From Acridotheres tristis (taxonomy: Eukaryota > Chordata > Aves > Passeriformes > Sturnidae): DNA of 64,000 nt. Below, piece after piece: positions 50,848 through 64,000 of this stretch (position 1 is its first letter; the number at the start of each line of letters is the position of its first letter). Both the position numbers and the translations under genes were made by a program. The DNA lies in assembly GCA_037013685.1 (NCBI GenBank), contig CM072905.1:11126991-11190990 (forward strand), read 5' to 3'. The notes under the pieces were generated by a model, which was not told the origin of the DNA, ran no database searches, and saw only the letters and a program-made list of their open reading frames with translations.

Positions 50848-53430
50848 ATCCAGCAAAAGTTTTGACCAGGATTTGACTAGATTTGACTGGGAGATTTTCT
50901 CTGCAAATCAGGTGTTGTGCAGAAAGTTTGCAGGTAAACCTCAGATTGGAAAGAGCTTAATACCTTTTTTTTTATTATTTTCATTTTTTTGAGAAGGGAA
51001 AAGTCAAGAAGTGAACTCTATTTCACTCTGGGAGATGATACCAGCCTGTCATCAGCTTGCTTTGTTTAATTTCACCATCCAAGCCCAGTCTCCTGAGATT
51101 GTCAGTCCTTTGAAATGAATTGTTTGCATCCTGTAATTCATCCAGATGCCATTCAAAGGCAGCAGTTGATGGGAGAGCTCACCCTGCGGTCCCTGGGTTA
51201 TCAGGGAGAGCACAGAGCCCCCAGCCCCTGCTCTGCCCCCCCCCAGCCCAGCTCCAAGGTGCTCCTGAAGCGCCAGTGTTTATTTAGAGTCGAGGAGAAT
51301 CCACTTGGGAACAATTTACCCACTTAGACTCTGCCCTTGTGGTTTCCCTCTTATCTGGTGCTGATCTCAACAGCAGCTTCCCTTAGCTGCTCCAGGGCTG
51401 TGGTGCTCACCAAGACCTTTCTCCTCTCTCTACCCCACACCTTGGTGTTTCTTGTCCAGCCTGACAAGCCCCAGGCAGCTCTGAACTGCTGCAGGTTGAG
51501 GGAATGCTTTTCAAATCGCCAAAATCCTCATCCCAGTCCCCAAGTGCTTGGTCTCATCAATCCGTTTGTGTTTCTGTAAAACCAGAACCATGCATCTCAA
51601 AAGGAGGACACGTGGTGGGGTTGAGCACCCCAAAGCTCCAAGTGACCCTCCAGGACATTTTCCTACAAGCTCTTCCCAGGAGGGACCAGCCACTTCAGTG
51701 TTAAAGCCACAGCACAAACAGATACTGAAAGAATTTGCTCATTCAGAGCAAAGGCTACCCGAAATGCACAAGGCTGATAACGCAACCAGCCCGGCGAAGA
51801 GTCAAAGGCTTTTCAAATCTGGATTAAGACTGTTCAGCCCAGACGGACCAGGGATACAAACAGCCTCAGCTCTGCTTCCATCGGCGCCCCAGGGAGCCGG
51901 GAAACTTGGCCGTGCTTCCCCACAGCCAGGGGTGAAAGCAAAGCGAGGCGGTTTTAAACCAGCTCAGGCTGTGCTTCCCCCAGGGCAAACCCGGCTTAAA
52001 GTGATGTCGCTCCCGTGCCCAGTCCCTGGTAATTCAGCCTCCTGTGAGGTCGGGCTGTGCCGGGCTCCTCTTCATAAACAGCGTTCAGGAACGTGTTGTG
52101 TTGTTTTAACCCCAGATCATTTCCCAATCTCCTCTGGAGCAGGGCCAGGGGAATTGTTAAACCAGCCCCAGCCAGCCCCACTTCCGAAGGGACCCTGTGG
52201 CTGCTGCCAGCACCCAGCATGGAGCTGGGCACAACCCAGGCCTCATCATCCCTCCCCAAACCCAGCAGCATCCCCACCACGGTACCACTGCACCAAAACC
52301 ACCTCTCTGAAGCTCAGCTCCTGCAGGATTTCCCTCTGGAGTCTGTATCATTCTCTTTTTGTCCTTTCCCCAGCCCTGGTTTGGTGCTGCCTTCCCTCCT
52401 CTCTGCAGGATCCCATGGCCTCACCCTCCCAGGCAGTTGCAGTGGCTGCAGATGTGCATTCACAGCCCCTGACCCCATATCCCGTGGCAGCAGGGAACGG
52501 GGCATGTCCAGCCAGAGAAAAGCACCCTCCTTGGAGAGAGCATCCCCCTTGGAGCTGGGGAAGCACCAGATCCCAGAAATGCCAGCATGCACAAGAGCCC
52601 CAGGGAGGAGGACTCTCCAAGGGGATGGTCCCCTCTGTTTTTTCACACATTTCTGGGAGCTGGTCCTGCCTGTGCCTGCAGAAGCTGCTCCAGCCTGTGC
52701 CTCTCCCCGGGAGATGGAGCTCAGGGTGGCTTTGGGAGCGCTCCCGTTCCCATGAGTGACAAACCTCAGCCTGGCCACTCGAGGTGCCAGACAGTAACCC
52801 AAGCTTGACAGATGAGGGCTCTCGGGAAGGGTTTGGTTTCTCTCCGAGCCCAGCTGGCTCAGGGGAGCTGTTGGCAGCTCAGCGCGTTCGTTCCACCCGC
52901 ACAGCGGCACCGGGCATCGCGCCTCCCCTGGGCTGTTCCGTGAGCTCCACGGGCTCAGCCACTGCTGCTCAGCTGCTCTGGCCTTGGAGAGGAGATGCTC
53001 CAAGGATGCAGAAAGGTCCTGTTATGGCTTGGCCTAACTCTGCCGTGCCTCAGTTTCCCTTTCTGGAAGGTGGGAGAGGGACCCTGTGAGGGTTTTGCTG
53101 TGGCAAAGGCTGAGAACTCTGGGTGACAGGAGCCAGAATTGTCTGTGGATCTGCAGAATGATATTGGATGACATAAAACTCAGCTCCAGCTGAGAAAGCT
53201 CAGCAGAGATGGATTTTAGTTCTGCTTCCAAGCCTTCCTAAACCTGAGCTAATTCTGCAACCCAATCCAAGCACAAATCAGGGTGAGCATCCAGCTCCCA
53301 TCCCACAGTCACCTGGCCCCGACATCGTTCCGGGCTGGCTTTAGAAAAGCCCTGCAGGTGTGAAGAGCTGTGTTTGCTCAGCGATATTCGCACCTTGGGG
53401 CTGTGGACAAAGCTCTGCGGCATGCCCTGG

Positions 53431-53530
53431 GTAAACAGAGCTATCTTATCTCCGGGACACTCTGGGGCATCTGAGAGGGAAGGAAAACTGCGGCTGATGA
53501 GCCTGACACCGCAGTTGTTATCGAGGCGAG
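53431..53530. promoter_or_regulatory. Candidate regulatory element (FOX and GATA motifs)
   Basis: GTAAACA (53431-53437), GATAG on the - strand (53441-53445) and AGATAAG on the - strand (53445-53451) are adjacent, with a further TTATC near 53518. More TTATC sites occur at 53660-53705. Confidence 0.3.
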
Positions 53531-56500
53531 GACATGATGGTATTTCAGGGCGGTGTTGGGACGAGCTGTCTGCCCAGCTCCCCCAGTGCCGCGGCTCTCT
53601 GCTCCCGGCCAGGCTGGGCGGTCCTGGCACTCCCGACAAGGCACTTTGTTTTCCTGGAGATTGGGGTTTTATCAAAAGCTGACAGGCTTATCCTGCTTTA
53701 TCAGGGCAGCTGTGCTACTGTTAATGGTTTTCTGTAACAGGCCCGGGGCAGAAATGTGGATTGTGATTGTGCTGGGCTCGGGTAGTTCAGGGAGGCCAGG
53801 CGGCCCCGGCTGGGCTCAGCATTCCCTGCGGGGTCTCCATGGAATGCAGCACCACGATCCCATGCAGGAATCGGACCGTCCTGCACTGCCCGTGTTTAAC
53901 ATCCAGACCCCCACACCAGAACATTCTGAGGCAGATCCCCCTTCCCCGGAGAGAGCAGCTGCCAGCCTGGCTGTCCCACACCCACGTCCATCTGGAACAC
54001 GCCAATTCCCCTCCTCACTTTCCCTGTGATTGCCATAGGATACCTTATTTCTCTGTTCTGCTGCTTCCCAGCTGAGCAGCGATGCCCTGTGCTGGTTCAA
54101 AGCTCCCCCAGGGACGGCTCTGGGCTGGTTCAGCAGCTCTGTGCTCCTCACAGGCACCACCTCCAGGAGCTCATGGTCCGTGTGTGCTCATCCCTCCCTG
54201 CTCCAACCCCCAAGCTCTGGGATAGCCGAGGTGTGAGGCTCCTGCAGAAAGAATTCGTGAGCTGGAAACAAAAATCTCTTTGGGGTCATGGGACTATTGT
54301 AGGGCTGGGACTTCAATCCAAGCCTCATCTGCCTTAAGCCAGTGTTTGGACGAACAAATGCCTGGTGGTGCAGGACAAGGGGAGTGGGTGGAGATGGATA
54401 CACTGCCAGCAGCAGAGGACACCCCATGAAGGACACAGCTCCTGGCTCTGCACTGAGCCCAGCCCCGAGGTGGTGTGGGGCTGGAGTGATCCCACTGACC
54501 CAGCAACACCAAGGATGAAATAGGCAGACATCTACTCAATCCTGAATGCAAATCTGACCCTACAGACTCCCTCGGGCAAGGACAACACACCTGGAAGTGC
54601 AGCAGCTCCTCCCTGCCCAGCCAAGAGCCTGCAGCTGCCTGCTCACTTTTCAGGGTCGCTCAGAGCAAACTTTGATGGCTTCAAGTCAAAACACACAGCC
54701 CCAGGAAGGCTGTTCCCGTTTGTCTCTGAGAGATTTAATCCAGATCAAAGCTAGTCAAACACAGGGATTTCCCAGCTTTTCTGCTGGGATCAGCCTCCCA
54801 TGCATGCCATGGCCCTGGGACACTGCCTTGGCCAGCCTGGCCCTCACTGCTTTTTTTCTCCCAGGCAGGGAGGCCAGGGAAGACCAGGACTGTTTGAAGA
54901 GGATGGGTAATTCCTGGATGGGACAGCATTCCTGGAAACCAGGCAGGTCTTTGGAGAGGAGCTTGACATGAACAGCCAGACATACAAAGCTGCACATTCT
55001 GCGGGGCAACAAAGGCTGTTTGGGCTGTGGGAATCTTTACTTTTCATTTTGGCCGAAACTTGAGGAATGGGAATGCCTGGGAGTGGGTTCCCTGGGGGGA
55101 CAGAAGGATTCTGTGGTCCCCCTTTTCCAAACACCACATCACCCACATTTTCTGAGCTCCTTGTTCTCCACACGGCTGTGGCCATGCAGCCACTGCCACC
55201 AGCCCAGGACACATCTGTAACCCCAGGGTCACTGTCAACACCCACCTGGAGCAGAGAAACGAGACAGCCCGGGCCCAAGCAAAGGTGCTGACAACTCCTT
55301 GAGGGCAGGGGAGGAGGAAGGGCTGTGATGGAGCCCTGGGTGTCCCAACAGTGCCTTCTCCCTCACCCTGGGGGACACTGGGGCCACCACATGCTACTGT
55401 GCCAGGCAGATTTTATCAGGACCCTTTAATTAGCTGATCACAGCAATTAGCTCTGACTGCCCACAGCACAGGCTGCAGGCCTGGCTGGTTTCAAAGGAGG
55501 GCTGCAGAAATTCCCAGGAATCAGGGTGGGAGTGGCAGCACTGGCCATGGTGAAGAGGATGCTCAGAGATGAGCTTGTGCCACTCAGAACCTGGGTTGTG
55601 CCACTTTGTCCCTAAAATTGCCCATTCCACCATTATGAGGGGAGGCTTGATTCTGGTGGTCCCTGACCACCCTGCTAGGAAGGATTAGGCTGGTGCTTGC
55701 AGGGACATGGCACAGCCTGGGCACGGGCAGGAAATGAGCCCTGTGCCCACAGATCCTGGCATCAGCCATGAGCAGATTCCCATCCCAAAATACCCTGGAG
55801 CTACACCCAAAGCTTAAACCTGACCTGCCAGGGACACTGCAGGGACTGACTCACATCCAGAGTGTCCTCCCATGGGAATGGTCTCTGGCTGTGTGACGCC
55901 GCAGAGTGGCTGGGAGCAGGGACAGCTGGGCCAGGGCATGTGGTGCTAACCATGCTGAAAAGGTGACCTGGCTCTTGTGGGACAGTTCCATGTGATGTGG
56001 AAGCTCGTCAGGTCACACCTCAGGTGACATCTCACTGCTGCAGGACAGGGTTGGAAAAGCTGCTCACCTCACTTGGGAGATTCACCACGGGGAGCAGGGT
56101 GACAGTCTAATCCCTTCATCGGAGAAGTTTTTCTTCTTTTTTTGTACGTGATCCCCACTTTCCTGCACTCCAGCTGCTCACATGGAGCCTGTCTCAGTGG
56201 GAGACTGCTCCAGGCTTCAGCTGCAGTTCCTGAATTTTGCCCAAAAGTTACAAGAGGAGATTGCATTTCTCTGAAGGAAACTGCATTTCCTCCAGTTCTA
56301 GCAACAGGCTGGGAGCAGTCCTGGGTTTTAATCTGGCCTCTGCCTTTGAATCTTGGATGTTGTCTGAGCCAAACCTCTGATCCTGCTGTGGTTCATTTTC
56401 AGGCGCGTGTGCCCCAGAAACTTTTTTTTCCTGAAATAATTTTTCATACAGAATTCTTTCGTTTGATGGATGCAGTGAGAAACTATTTCCCAAACAGGAA

Positions 56501-59500
56501 AGAGAACCTCCCTCCCCCGGCTCTGTGCCGTGGATGTTTTTAATAACAACATCAATTGTCTGCAAACAACTTATTCCTTTCTGACCTCAAAACAACTCCT
56601 GGTTAGTGCATTCCAGCATGGCCACAGACCGAGGCTCAGTGACTTCACAGGGCCTTCAGGAGCTTTTCCATCACAATGCCTGCTCAGGGAAGGGCCTGAT
56701 CTGGCAGATGGGAACTTGGCTTTGCTGGGATGAGGATGCTGAGCAGCTCAGAAACACACCCTGAGCACTGGTGCTGCTGTGCCATTGGTTTCCCTGGTGT
56801 TCCTCATTTCGGCTGCCCCCTCCTCCCCCCCCGGTCTCCAGCCAGGGGGTCATCCCTGCTTGTCCTTTGTCCTGAAGGGAGAGAAGTGTTCCTGCTGTGA
56901 GCTCCTGTGCCTGAGCCCGCTGTGCATGGCAGGAGCAGCAGGAGACACCTCCTAGGACTTGCTGATCCCTGTGCAAATCAAGGAGGGGTTTTGAGGGAGG
57001 TCAAAGGGAAGGGGAGTCTGCAGCCCCCCAGTGCCATTGAGGGGGGATGTCCTGCAGCCTGTGCCACCCACAGCCCAAGGCTACACCATGGCAGAGGTTT
57101 AACGGGATAGTGCAGGCACAGACCAGCATTTAAACCCAAGCCTGGCCTGGCAAGTGGGATCATCTTCCAATTCCATCCCCAACTTCCACAGGAATCACTG
57201 TGCAATGGTGAGGTGACCAGCACAGATGATTCTCCCACAGCCACCTCCCGTGGTGGCACATCAGGTCCTGCCCTTGGCCAGGGCAGAAAATCTGCTGTGT
57301 CCCTGGAGCAGCCTCAGGAGTGCTCCTGGTTCTGAGGCTCCTCTCTGGGCACTGCACATTCACAGCTCTTACACTCAATTTTCACATTTGTGATGCACAG
57401 CTGGACTGCAGAGATCACAGCTGGACCACAGGGATCACCACAGGACCCAGACCCACCGGCCCCGGGACTGCGGGATCCCAACCTGCTGGGGACACTTCCA
57501 GCCAAATAAATTATTGATTATTAAAGCAGCTTGGGACCAGGTGGAGTTGCTCACAAAGGGTGAGGGAGCTGCGAAGAAACGCTCCTTTTCCTGTTAGCTC
57601 ATTGGAAATACCCGTCTGGGCAATTATGAAATGCAATACTTTGGTTTTCCGGTGTGAAAGGGCACTGCAAAGCCAAGGTCACCTCAAGGCAGCCAGAGGA
57701 GGGATATCAAACCGCAGAGAATCCAGCCAAAGGGAGCTGTGCTGAGGGGGATCACATCAAACATTTCCATAGCCTGAAATGCTGCAGGGAAGGGGGAAGG
57801 GAATTGTGCAGGACAGCAGATGCTTTGGCAGGGAAAAGGAAGCAGGCTTGAGCTCGAGCCCACCTCCGGACAGAAAAGCGTTTGCAGTTCCCAGCTTGGC
57901 CAGAGCCACCGGCACTTTCCCACTCCTGGCTCCCTCCAGGGCCACCGAGCTGTATCCTGGGGTGGGAGACCCGTCCAGACTGGAGTGACCACCCCACAGC
58001 CACCTTCCCACCCTGAGCTGCCTCAAGCACAACTCTGCCTTTGCTGGCCCCAAAACGAACCTGCAGCTCTGGGAGAGACCCAGACTATGAACTCCAAAAC
58101 GCCTGGCTGCAGCAGGGGCTGATATGCAAAACCTCTCCCACAGAAGCTTTCCTGGCTGGTTTTGCAGCCCAGCTGCTCTGCAGAACAGCAGCAGCTCCAT
58201 GGGGAGACCCAGCTGTGCCCCAGGGGTGGTGCGTGACTCTGTTCCTCATGGGCCAAGTTTGGAGCTGAGTGGGACAACATCCCCACCCAGAGCTGCTCAG
58301 GGGGCCCCTGTCACAGCAGTTCCCTTCACTGCCCTCCTTGGGTTGACCCTTTCCCAAGGCAAAGCCCTGAAATGTCTGTGGTTTGCCCAGTGCTGAACAC
58401 CAGGCTGTGAATCCTCTTTTGCCGTGGTTTGTGTCTCTGGCCCTGAGCTCGCTGCAGCCCTGGAAACAGCCCTGAGCTGGAGCCTGCTCCCCACGCAGGA
58501 AATCCACATCACTTTGTGAGCGTTAACAGACAGCGATCCCGGCAGGAGGATGCAGCATTTCCCAGGAACCCAGATGTTTGTGAGCCCATGGGCTGCTCCC
58601 GCTGATGTCAGGGAATGCACAGAGCCCGCGGGGATATTCCTACATCAGGAAACAATGCCTACAAAAGCCACAGAAACAGGGACTCCAGGGCTGAGACGAG
58701 GCAAACCAAACACAGCCAGCAAAGTGTCACCTTACTGTCACACCCAGAGCACAGGAGCAAAGCCCAGTCTGGCAAGGCTGAGAGGCAGAGGGAGACGTGG
58801 CCTCAGCCCTGCCTTAGTGCCTGGGGATCTTTTAGGTTATCATATTTGGCCCTCAGCGTTTCCTGGCTGCCATGGGGGTGTGGGATGGAGGTCCTGGCAC
58901 TCAGCAGGGGGATGGCTGCTGACTCCACTTGGAAAATGGATGGGTTTTTACCTGGAAGACCTGGGGGCTTCCCATCACCAGCAGAGAAACAAACTCATCT
59001 TCCCCAGGACAAACATTGCTTCTTTTGAAAGCAGGCTTGGCCCACCAGCCCAACACTCTCTGATGTCCCTTCCCTCAGGACCTCGAGTCTCTTTCCCCTA
59101 CAGCCAAGCACGTCCTCTCCCAGGAGCAAACCCTTCTTCTCCCTTGGAACAGCACGACAGATCCCTTCCAGCCACACCACTTCAGGGAGTGCAAGTGAGA
59201 GGCATTCATTTATTTATTACCCTTGCTGACAAGTTAACTAAACTGACGCTTGGGATGTGAAATCAGGGGATCTGCTGCAGCCTGGCACTGAGGGGCTGTG
59301 CCTGAGAGCTGAGCTGGTGCCACCAGCCGGGCTCTGGACACGGCTCTGTCACCTCACACGTCCAGCCCTTCCCAGGGTGCTGCCCTGCTCCTCCCGCAGG
59401 CCTTGGGGCTGTGTGTGCCAGAGGAGGGGACACATCATTCCAAGGGTGCTTCAAATGCCACTTCAGAGCCTTCCCTCAGCTGGGCCGGGGAGTTGTGCCC

Positions 59501-59974
59501 AGGGAGCTGCAGCTCCTCACTGCTGCCTGCTGCCAGCCAAACTGCTGCCCTGGGCACAGCTTTCCCTGGATTTCAGGGTGGGGCACACAGCAAACCTCTC
59601 TAGCCATGCAGCTCATGCCAGGAGCTGCTCCTGCAGATGGCCAGAACACTGTGGGTGCTGTTTGGAGCTGGGACTTCTGCCAGGGGAGCTGGAGTACCCC
59701 GGGTATCCTGGGGAAGGGGTGCCCCCATGGCACAGAAGTTCTGCCCATGCCCCTGGTGCCCTCCTGGGTGAGGAAGGGAACTTCCTCAGCAGCAGCATGG
59801 CCTTGGGCAAGTCCTTTCCCCTCTCTCTGGGCAGCATGGAGAGCGTCCTGGCTGAGGAACAAGACTTTGCTCTCAGTTTTTTGCTTTAAAATTTTGCTGG
59901 GTCATTTCTCACCAGCTCCCTTCCTGGACCCATTTGCTGTGTGGCTGTGGCCAGCATTGCATGGACAGAAGTGC

Positions 59975-60060
59975 CCAGGGACTGTGGATCCCCAGGGACC
60001 ACGGAATGCCAGGGACTGTAGATCCCCAGGGACTATGGAATCCCAAGGACCATATAACCC
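59975..60060. repeat. 34-bp tandem repeat
   Basis: Units begin ccagggactgt(g/a)gatcccc at 59975 and 60009, each made of two related halves. A decayed third copy follows. Confidence 0.9.
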
Positions 60061-63000
60061 CAACCTATGCTGTGCTGGCTGAGGAGGCATTTTCTTTGAG
60101 AGCCCTTGGAAGGGATGGAGGATGGAGGAGCAGCAGCCCCAGGATTGTGTGCTGTTGTGTGCCCACCCTCCTGGCTCAGAGCTGCAGGGACTTTGCACAT
60201 GTCCCTGAGGACACGGCTTGGTTGCTTCTAGTGAGGCTTCATCGGCAATAAACTCTTGCAAACAACTTTTGGAGTTGCTGACACTTAGCTCGGAGTTTTC
60301 ATAATCCTAAAAGCCTGTTCCCTCAGGCGTGACAGCCCCAAACAAACACCATACAAACTGAAGCTCAGGGACTCTGCCTGGCTGCAAGAACTGCTGCTTT
60401 CAAAATGGCTGGAGGTGAAGAGGATGGACCATGGGCATGGCATTCTCAGCTGGTCTCAGAGAGAGGGGACTTCAAGTTCCCACCCTGTGGTGGCACTTTG
60501 GGCTCTCCACAGATTCCAACAGTGCAGGGAATGAGGAACTGGCTGCATCCTTCACTCTAGGTTGCTCATTGCAGCTCCATTTCCCCTGGGGGCACATCGG
60601 CACGGAGAAGAGACACAGCCCAGAACACCTGGTCCTCCACCCTGATGCCATTTATCCCTTCATCCATAACAACACCCACCCCAGGAAACGGGGATGGAGG
60701 GGTTTTCCTCCTGACCACAGAGGTCTTTAATTCAGCCACATCCACCTCCAACATTACTCCTTGTGCAATTCTCTATCCCTTTAGAAATGCGGGGTGCAGC
60801 TCCCTTCGGAGGGGTCTTAGGCTCGGTTTCAAACCCGCTCTGAGCTGGCCCATGCCTCTGCAGCCGCCCCCAGATCCTTTCAACCAGCCCAGGAAGTGCT
60901 GCCACGTCCCCGTGAGCCCCACACATCCCCGTGCTCGGCCGATTGCTCGGCTCAGCTCCTGCCTGGATCGTTTTTAACCTTGCCCAGCTTTGGCTGCGGC
61001 AGAACTGAGGCTGCTCGGTGGGAAGCCCATTCCAAGCAGCGCTGCCTTGTATTTGCCTCTCCAGGTGGTAAGGGGCTGAAAAGCGCCTGTAATCCCCCTG
61101 AATGAATCCCAGAGCACGGAAACAAAGTCGGGCTCCATTGTGTTGTCTTCATCCCCTTTTAACACGGGCTGCTTCAGCCACCCAAGATAAAGCCTGCGAG
61201 GATCTCCCAGCTCCCTGTGCCAGCACCCCTAAGGACGGGGTAGGAAAGGTTCACCAGGCCCTGCCGTGGTTTGTTGGCAGAGCTGCTGCTCTTGCCACCC
61301 TTTTCTTACTACATCGAGGAAAAAATTCTCCTGGCTCATCTCCTGCCACAACTGGTGCCTTTCACCGCCTTTCTGGCAAAGTTCAATCTGATGTTTTCTG
61401 CAGCCTTAGTGAGGCTCCCCCTTTGATCAGAAAAGTTCCTTTTGGGCATCATGGCTATAAATAGGAGGCACAGGCTTTAGCTCAAAGACATCAGCCCATG
61501 GCCATGGGCTCAACTGACCCCTGAGACATCTCTGCAATCCCAAGGTCAATGATGAACCTTTTGAAAGAGTTCACTCAGCAGGGACTGCAAAACCTTCTCT
61601 ATGCCAAGCATCACATTTATGTCTCGTTTCTCCAGGTCAGCTTCAGGTCTTCTACAAGAATTGTGAACAGGAAACTCTTGCTAATCCTTGTCTGGTGGGT
61701 TCAGTTTGTGGATCTGCTGCTCTGCCTGCTCCTGACCCCTGACATGACCAGAGGGATGGGATTTGTGCCCGGAGGCTGCACTGACACTGCTCAGAGCAGG
61801 CTGAGGATGCAGAGGCAAAGGCAGAGCTGAGCCCCAGCCCCAGAGCTGCATTTCGGCTGCCTCATGGGAAGCTGGTGCAGAGTATGGAGGTGGCCACACA
61901 CCAAATCCAGCCCCTGCTTTGCTTGCACAGAAAATCCTCAGGGTGGCAGCCAAAAGCGAGCTCTGTGCCCCCTCCTCGGGCCAATCCCTCCCTGCTGCCC
62001 ATGCCCACCTCGGCTCATCCCACCGTGTTGTGCAGCTAAGCCAGGGATGCTCCACACCTCCATGTCCAGCTCCTACTCATTCCCAGCAACTCCAAGTGCT
62101 GAAAGCCCTGATTCAGTAAAATTGGCTCCATGTGGAGCTCAAATTCTGCTCAAGCTCCCTGCAGGGCAGTGCTGGGAATGCTCCCACTGGGATCCTGAGA
62201 GCCCCCAAGCTGGGAGTGACTGGGACTGGGAGGAAATTCAGGGCAGGTGCTGGACCCACCCCTGGCTGGGAGTGTCCTGTGGTGGACCCTGTGCTGGAGC
62301 TCAGGGCCGCCAGGGGCTGTGCCTGACCGCAGCCCAATTCCCGGCTCTAGGCAGGACATGGACTGCCCTGTGCTGCCCTTTACACCTCTCCCTTCCCTGG
62401 AGGGAAGCTCCAGCTTTGCCTCGCTGACCTGGAGCTGCTCAGGCCAAGATAAACAAGAGCTCGGCGAGGAAGCAGCCATGAGCTGGGCTCTGCTTGAGTG
62501 AAAACAACTGCCCTCTGCCAGTTCAAATACAGCTCCCCTTGCCTTACTTACATAACATGGGAACCTTCTTGCCACAAATTCCCTTTATTCCTGGCCCAAC
62601 AAAGCATTACAAGCCTTTATGTTTCTTGGCCACTGCAGCCGAGACCCTCGGAGCTACGGTGGAGTCAGTGCTGGGTGCACCTCGCTGGTCCCTGGCCAGG
62701 CTTAGGTGAAACCCTTGGTGAGAGAAGGGCTGGAGTTTGCTGAGGGTGAAGGAATTTCTGCTGATGGATCTCTGCCTTGTGTCACTGCAGAGCTGGATCT
62801 GAGCACAGAAATATCAGCACTGCTCAGGCACCTTGGCACCTCCTGAGTGGGGTCTGCCTTCCATCCAGCACACCTTGGGTGGCCCCAGGCATGTCCCTGA
62901 CCCAGCTTGGGAACACCCCTGCTTCTTCCTGCCTCCAGCTGGACAGGAGTTTCCAACAGGATGGGGCAGGATAGGATTTCTTCTTTGGGTTCTCACAACT

Positions 63001-64000
63001 CTTAATCTGGTGCTGCATCCCAGGACCTCCATCAGAAGGTCTGGCTTTTCAGGAAAGAGGGGGAGAAGGGTCTGGGGAAAGGAGGAATTTCTATTGCTGA
63101 ACCCAAGCAGTGGTGGGGACAGGGAATGACTGAGATCCAGGGAGATCCACCTCAGCGCTGTCCGCTGGGAGCTGTGCCTGCTGAGCCAGCGGCCAGGCAG
63201 TCCCTTAATCAGCTCTTGTTTGGGAAGGTGTCTCGTTAGCCCAGGGTTTTCCAAGAACATCAGAGCCTTGGCAGGGCCAGGCTGCAGCCTGAGGTTAACA
63301 AAACAACCTGGTGCAGACAGGCGCTCTCGGAGCAGTCAGCTCTGCTCTGTGCCACGGCATCTGTGTGAGCAGCAGGGATGTCCCTCCCTCACCTTCCCCA
63401 GCCCTCCCGGAGCCTGGGAACAGCTCGTGTGCCTGAGACAGTCCATGGAATGTCCCCGAGAGCAAGCCCTGCCGGTCCTGCCGGGGAGACAGCCTTTGCC
63501 TGGCTCCTCAGGCATTTCTCCACCACAAATGAGCGCCGGAGCCAAGAGCAACCTCGGCACCGTCCAACGCGTCTCCTCCGGCCGCCTGGGCTGTCCCAGA
63601 GGACAGCCCGGCTGGAAATGCCATCAGTCTGTGTCACCTCTGCCTGCCTGGAAGGATTCATCAGAGCGAGGAGCTGGCGTTTAACGAGCCCTTTCATGGT
63701 GCTTTACCGGGGGAGCAAAGAAATACACACCACCAGCACCCCTCCCCCAAGAGAAACAGATTTCCCAATAAAATTTATAGAGCATGGAAAGGGCTTCTGG
63801 CACGGGGGTTCAGAGGTGGCCAGCCCTGGGTGTGTGGAGGCACCACCCTCCTCCTCCTCCTTCTCCTCACAGGATGAAAACAAAACAAACAAGCAGAGAA
63901 ATTCCAGGAGCAGATAAGTGAAGTCACGTCCTTCACTGGAAGGATGGAGGCGCTGGTGGAGGTGGTAGGTGACCCTTGGATGGACAAATGGAGCCCTCTG

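Larger units (their letters stand above)
42255..64000 (-). other. NTN1: NTN1 intron upstream of the LE2 exon (partial)
   Basis: At least 21.7 kb lies between LE2 and the next upstream exon, which is beyond the window. I searched the - strand for laminin N-terminal and LE1 signatures and saw none. The stretch carries several tandem repeats, one CR1 fragment, a GATA/FOX motif cluster and one weak + strand exon-like segment; the rest is unique sequence in which I see nothing definite. Confidence 0.8.

Noticed and set aside
51548..52759. 403-codon open frame on the + strand
   Set aside because: It overlaps open frames of over 200 codons in another + frame and on the - strand, has no recognisable domain, and lies in stop-poor intronic DNA. 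It is probably chance.
60247..60252. AATAAA on the + strand as a gene end
   Set aside because: No supported exon upstream. Isolated hexamers are expected by chance.

Overview
This window is vertebrate nuclear DNA, most likely from a bird. It holds the 3' ends of two convergent genes: the last coding exon and 3' UTR of STX8 (syntaxin-8) on the + strand, and the last five coding exons plus the 3' UTR of NTN1 (netrin-1) on the - strand. Evidence for a bird: two CR1-type LINE fragments of the kind common in avian genomes, fairly compact introns, moderate GC, and a netrin-1 C-terminal half that is nearly identical in order and equal in length (265 residues) to the mammalian protein. The tail-to-tail STX8/NTN1 order is the same as on human chromosome 17, from memory. 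Nothing prokaryotic or viral was seen.

Layout: 1-240 is the end of the last STX8 intron. 241-308 is the exon for the syntaxin-8 tail anchor, followed by its 3' UTR to about 1310. 1311-4184 is intergenic and carries a CR1 remnant. 4185-7949 is the NTN1 3' UTR on the - strand, including a 412-bp minisatellite that begins about 150 nt after the stop codon. NTN1 coding exons, listed from 3' to 5', are 7950-8278 (most of the NTR domain and the stop), 13782-13856 (start of NTR), 26130-26183 (Pro/Ala/Thr/Ser linker), 28553-28702 (LE3) and 42066-42254 (LE2). From 42255 to the end of the window is one NTN1 intron of at least 21.7 kb. The exon(s) for the laminin N-terminal domain and LE1 are outside the window.

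All four internal NTN1 introns are phase 1, so LE2, LE3, linker and first NTR exon are symmetric modules. The splice sites are canonical GT-AG and the five exons join into one open frame ending in the usual basic netrin tail.

The remaining roughly 55 kb is intronic or intergenic. It contains simple repeats and minisatellites, a near-identical inverted repeat (about 245-bp arms, 1.4 kb apart), and several AT-rich blocks with clustered homeodomain, POU, FOX or GATA-like motifs that are candidate enhancers. I found no convincing additional protein-coding gene. Many long open frames on both strands look like chance products of stop-poor DNA. One + strand segment at 46994-47374 with exon-like borders is reported as a weak lead. 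I saw no clearly new biological system. The most distinctive items are the 3' UTR minisatellite, the inverted repeat and the motif-dense intronic blocks.
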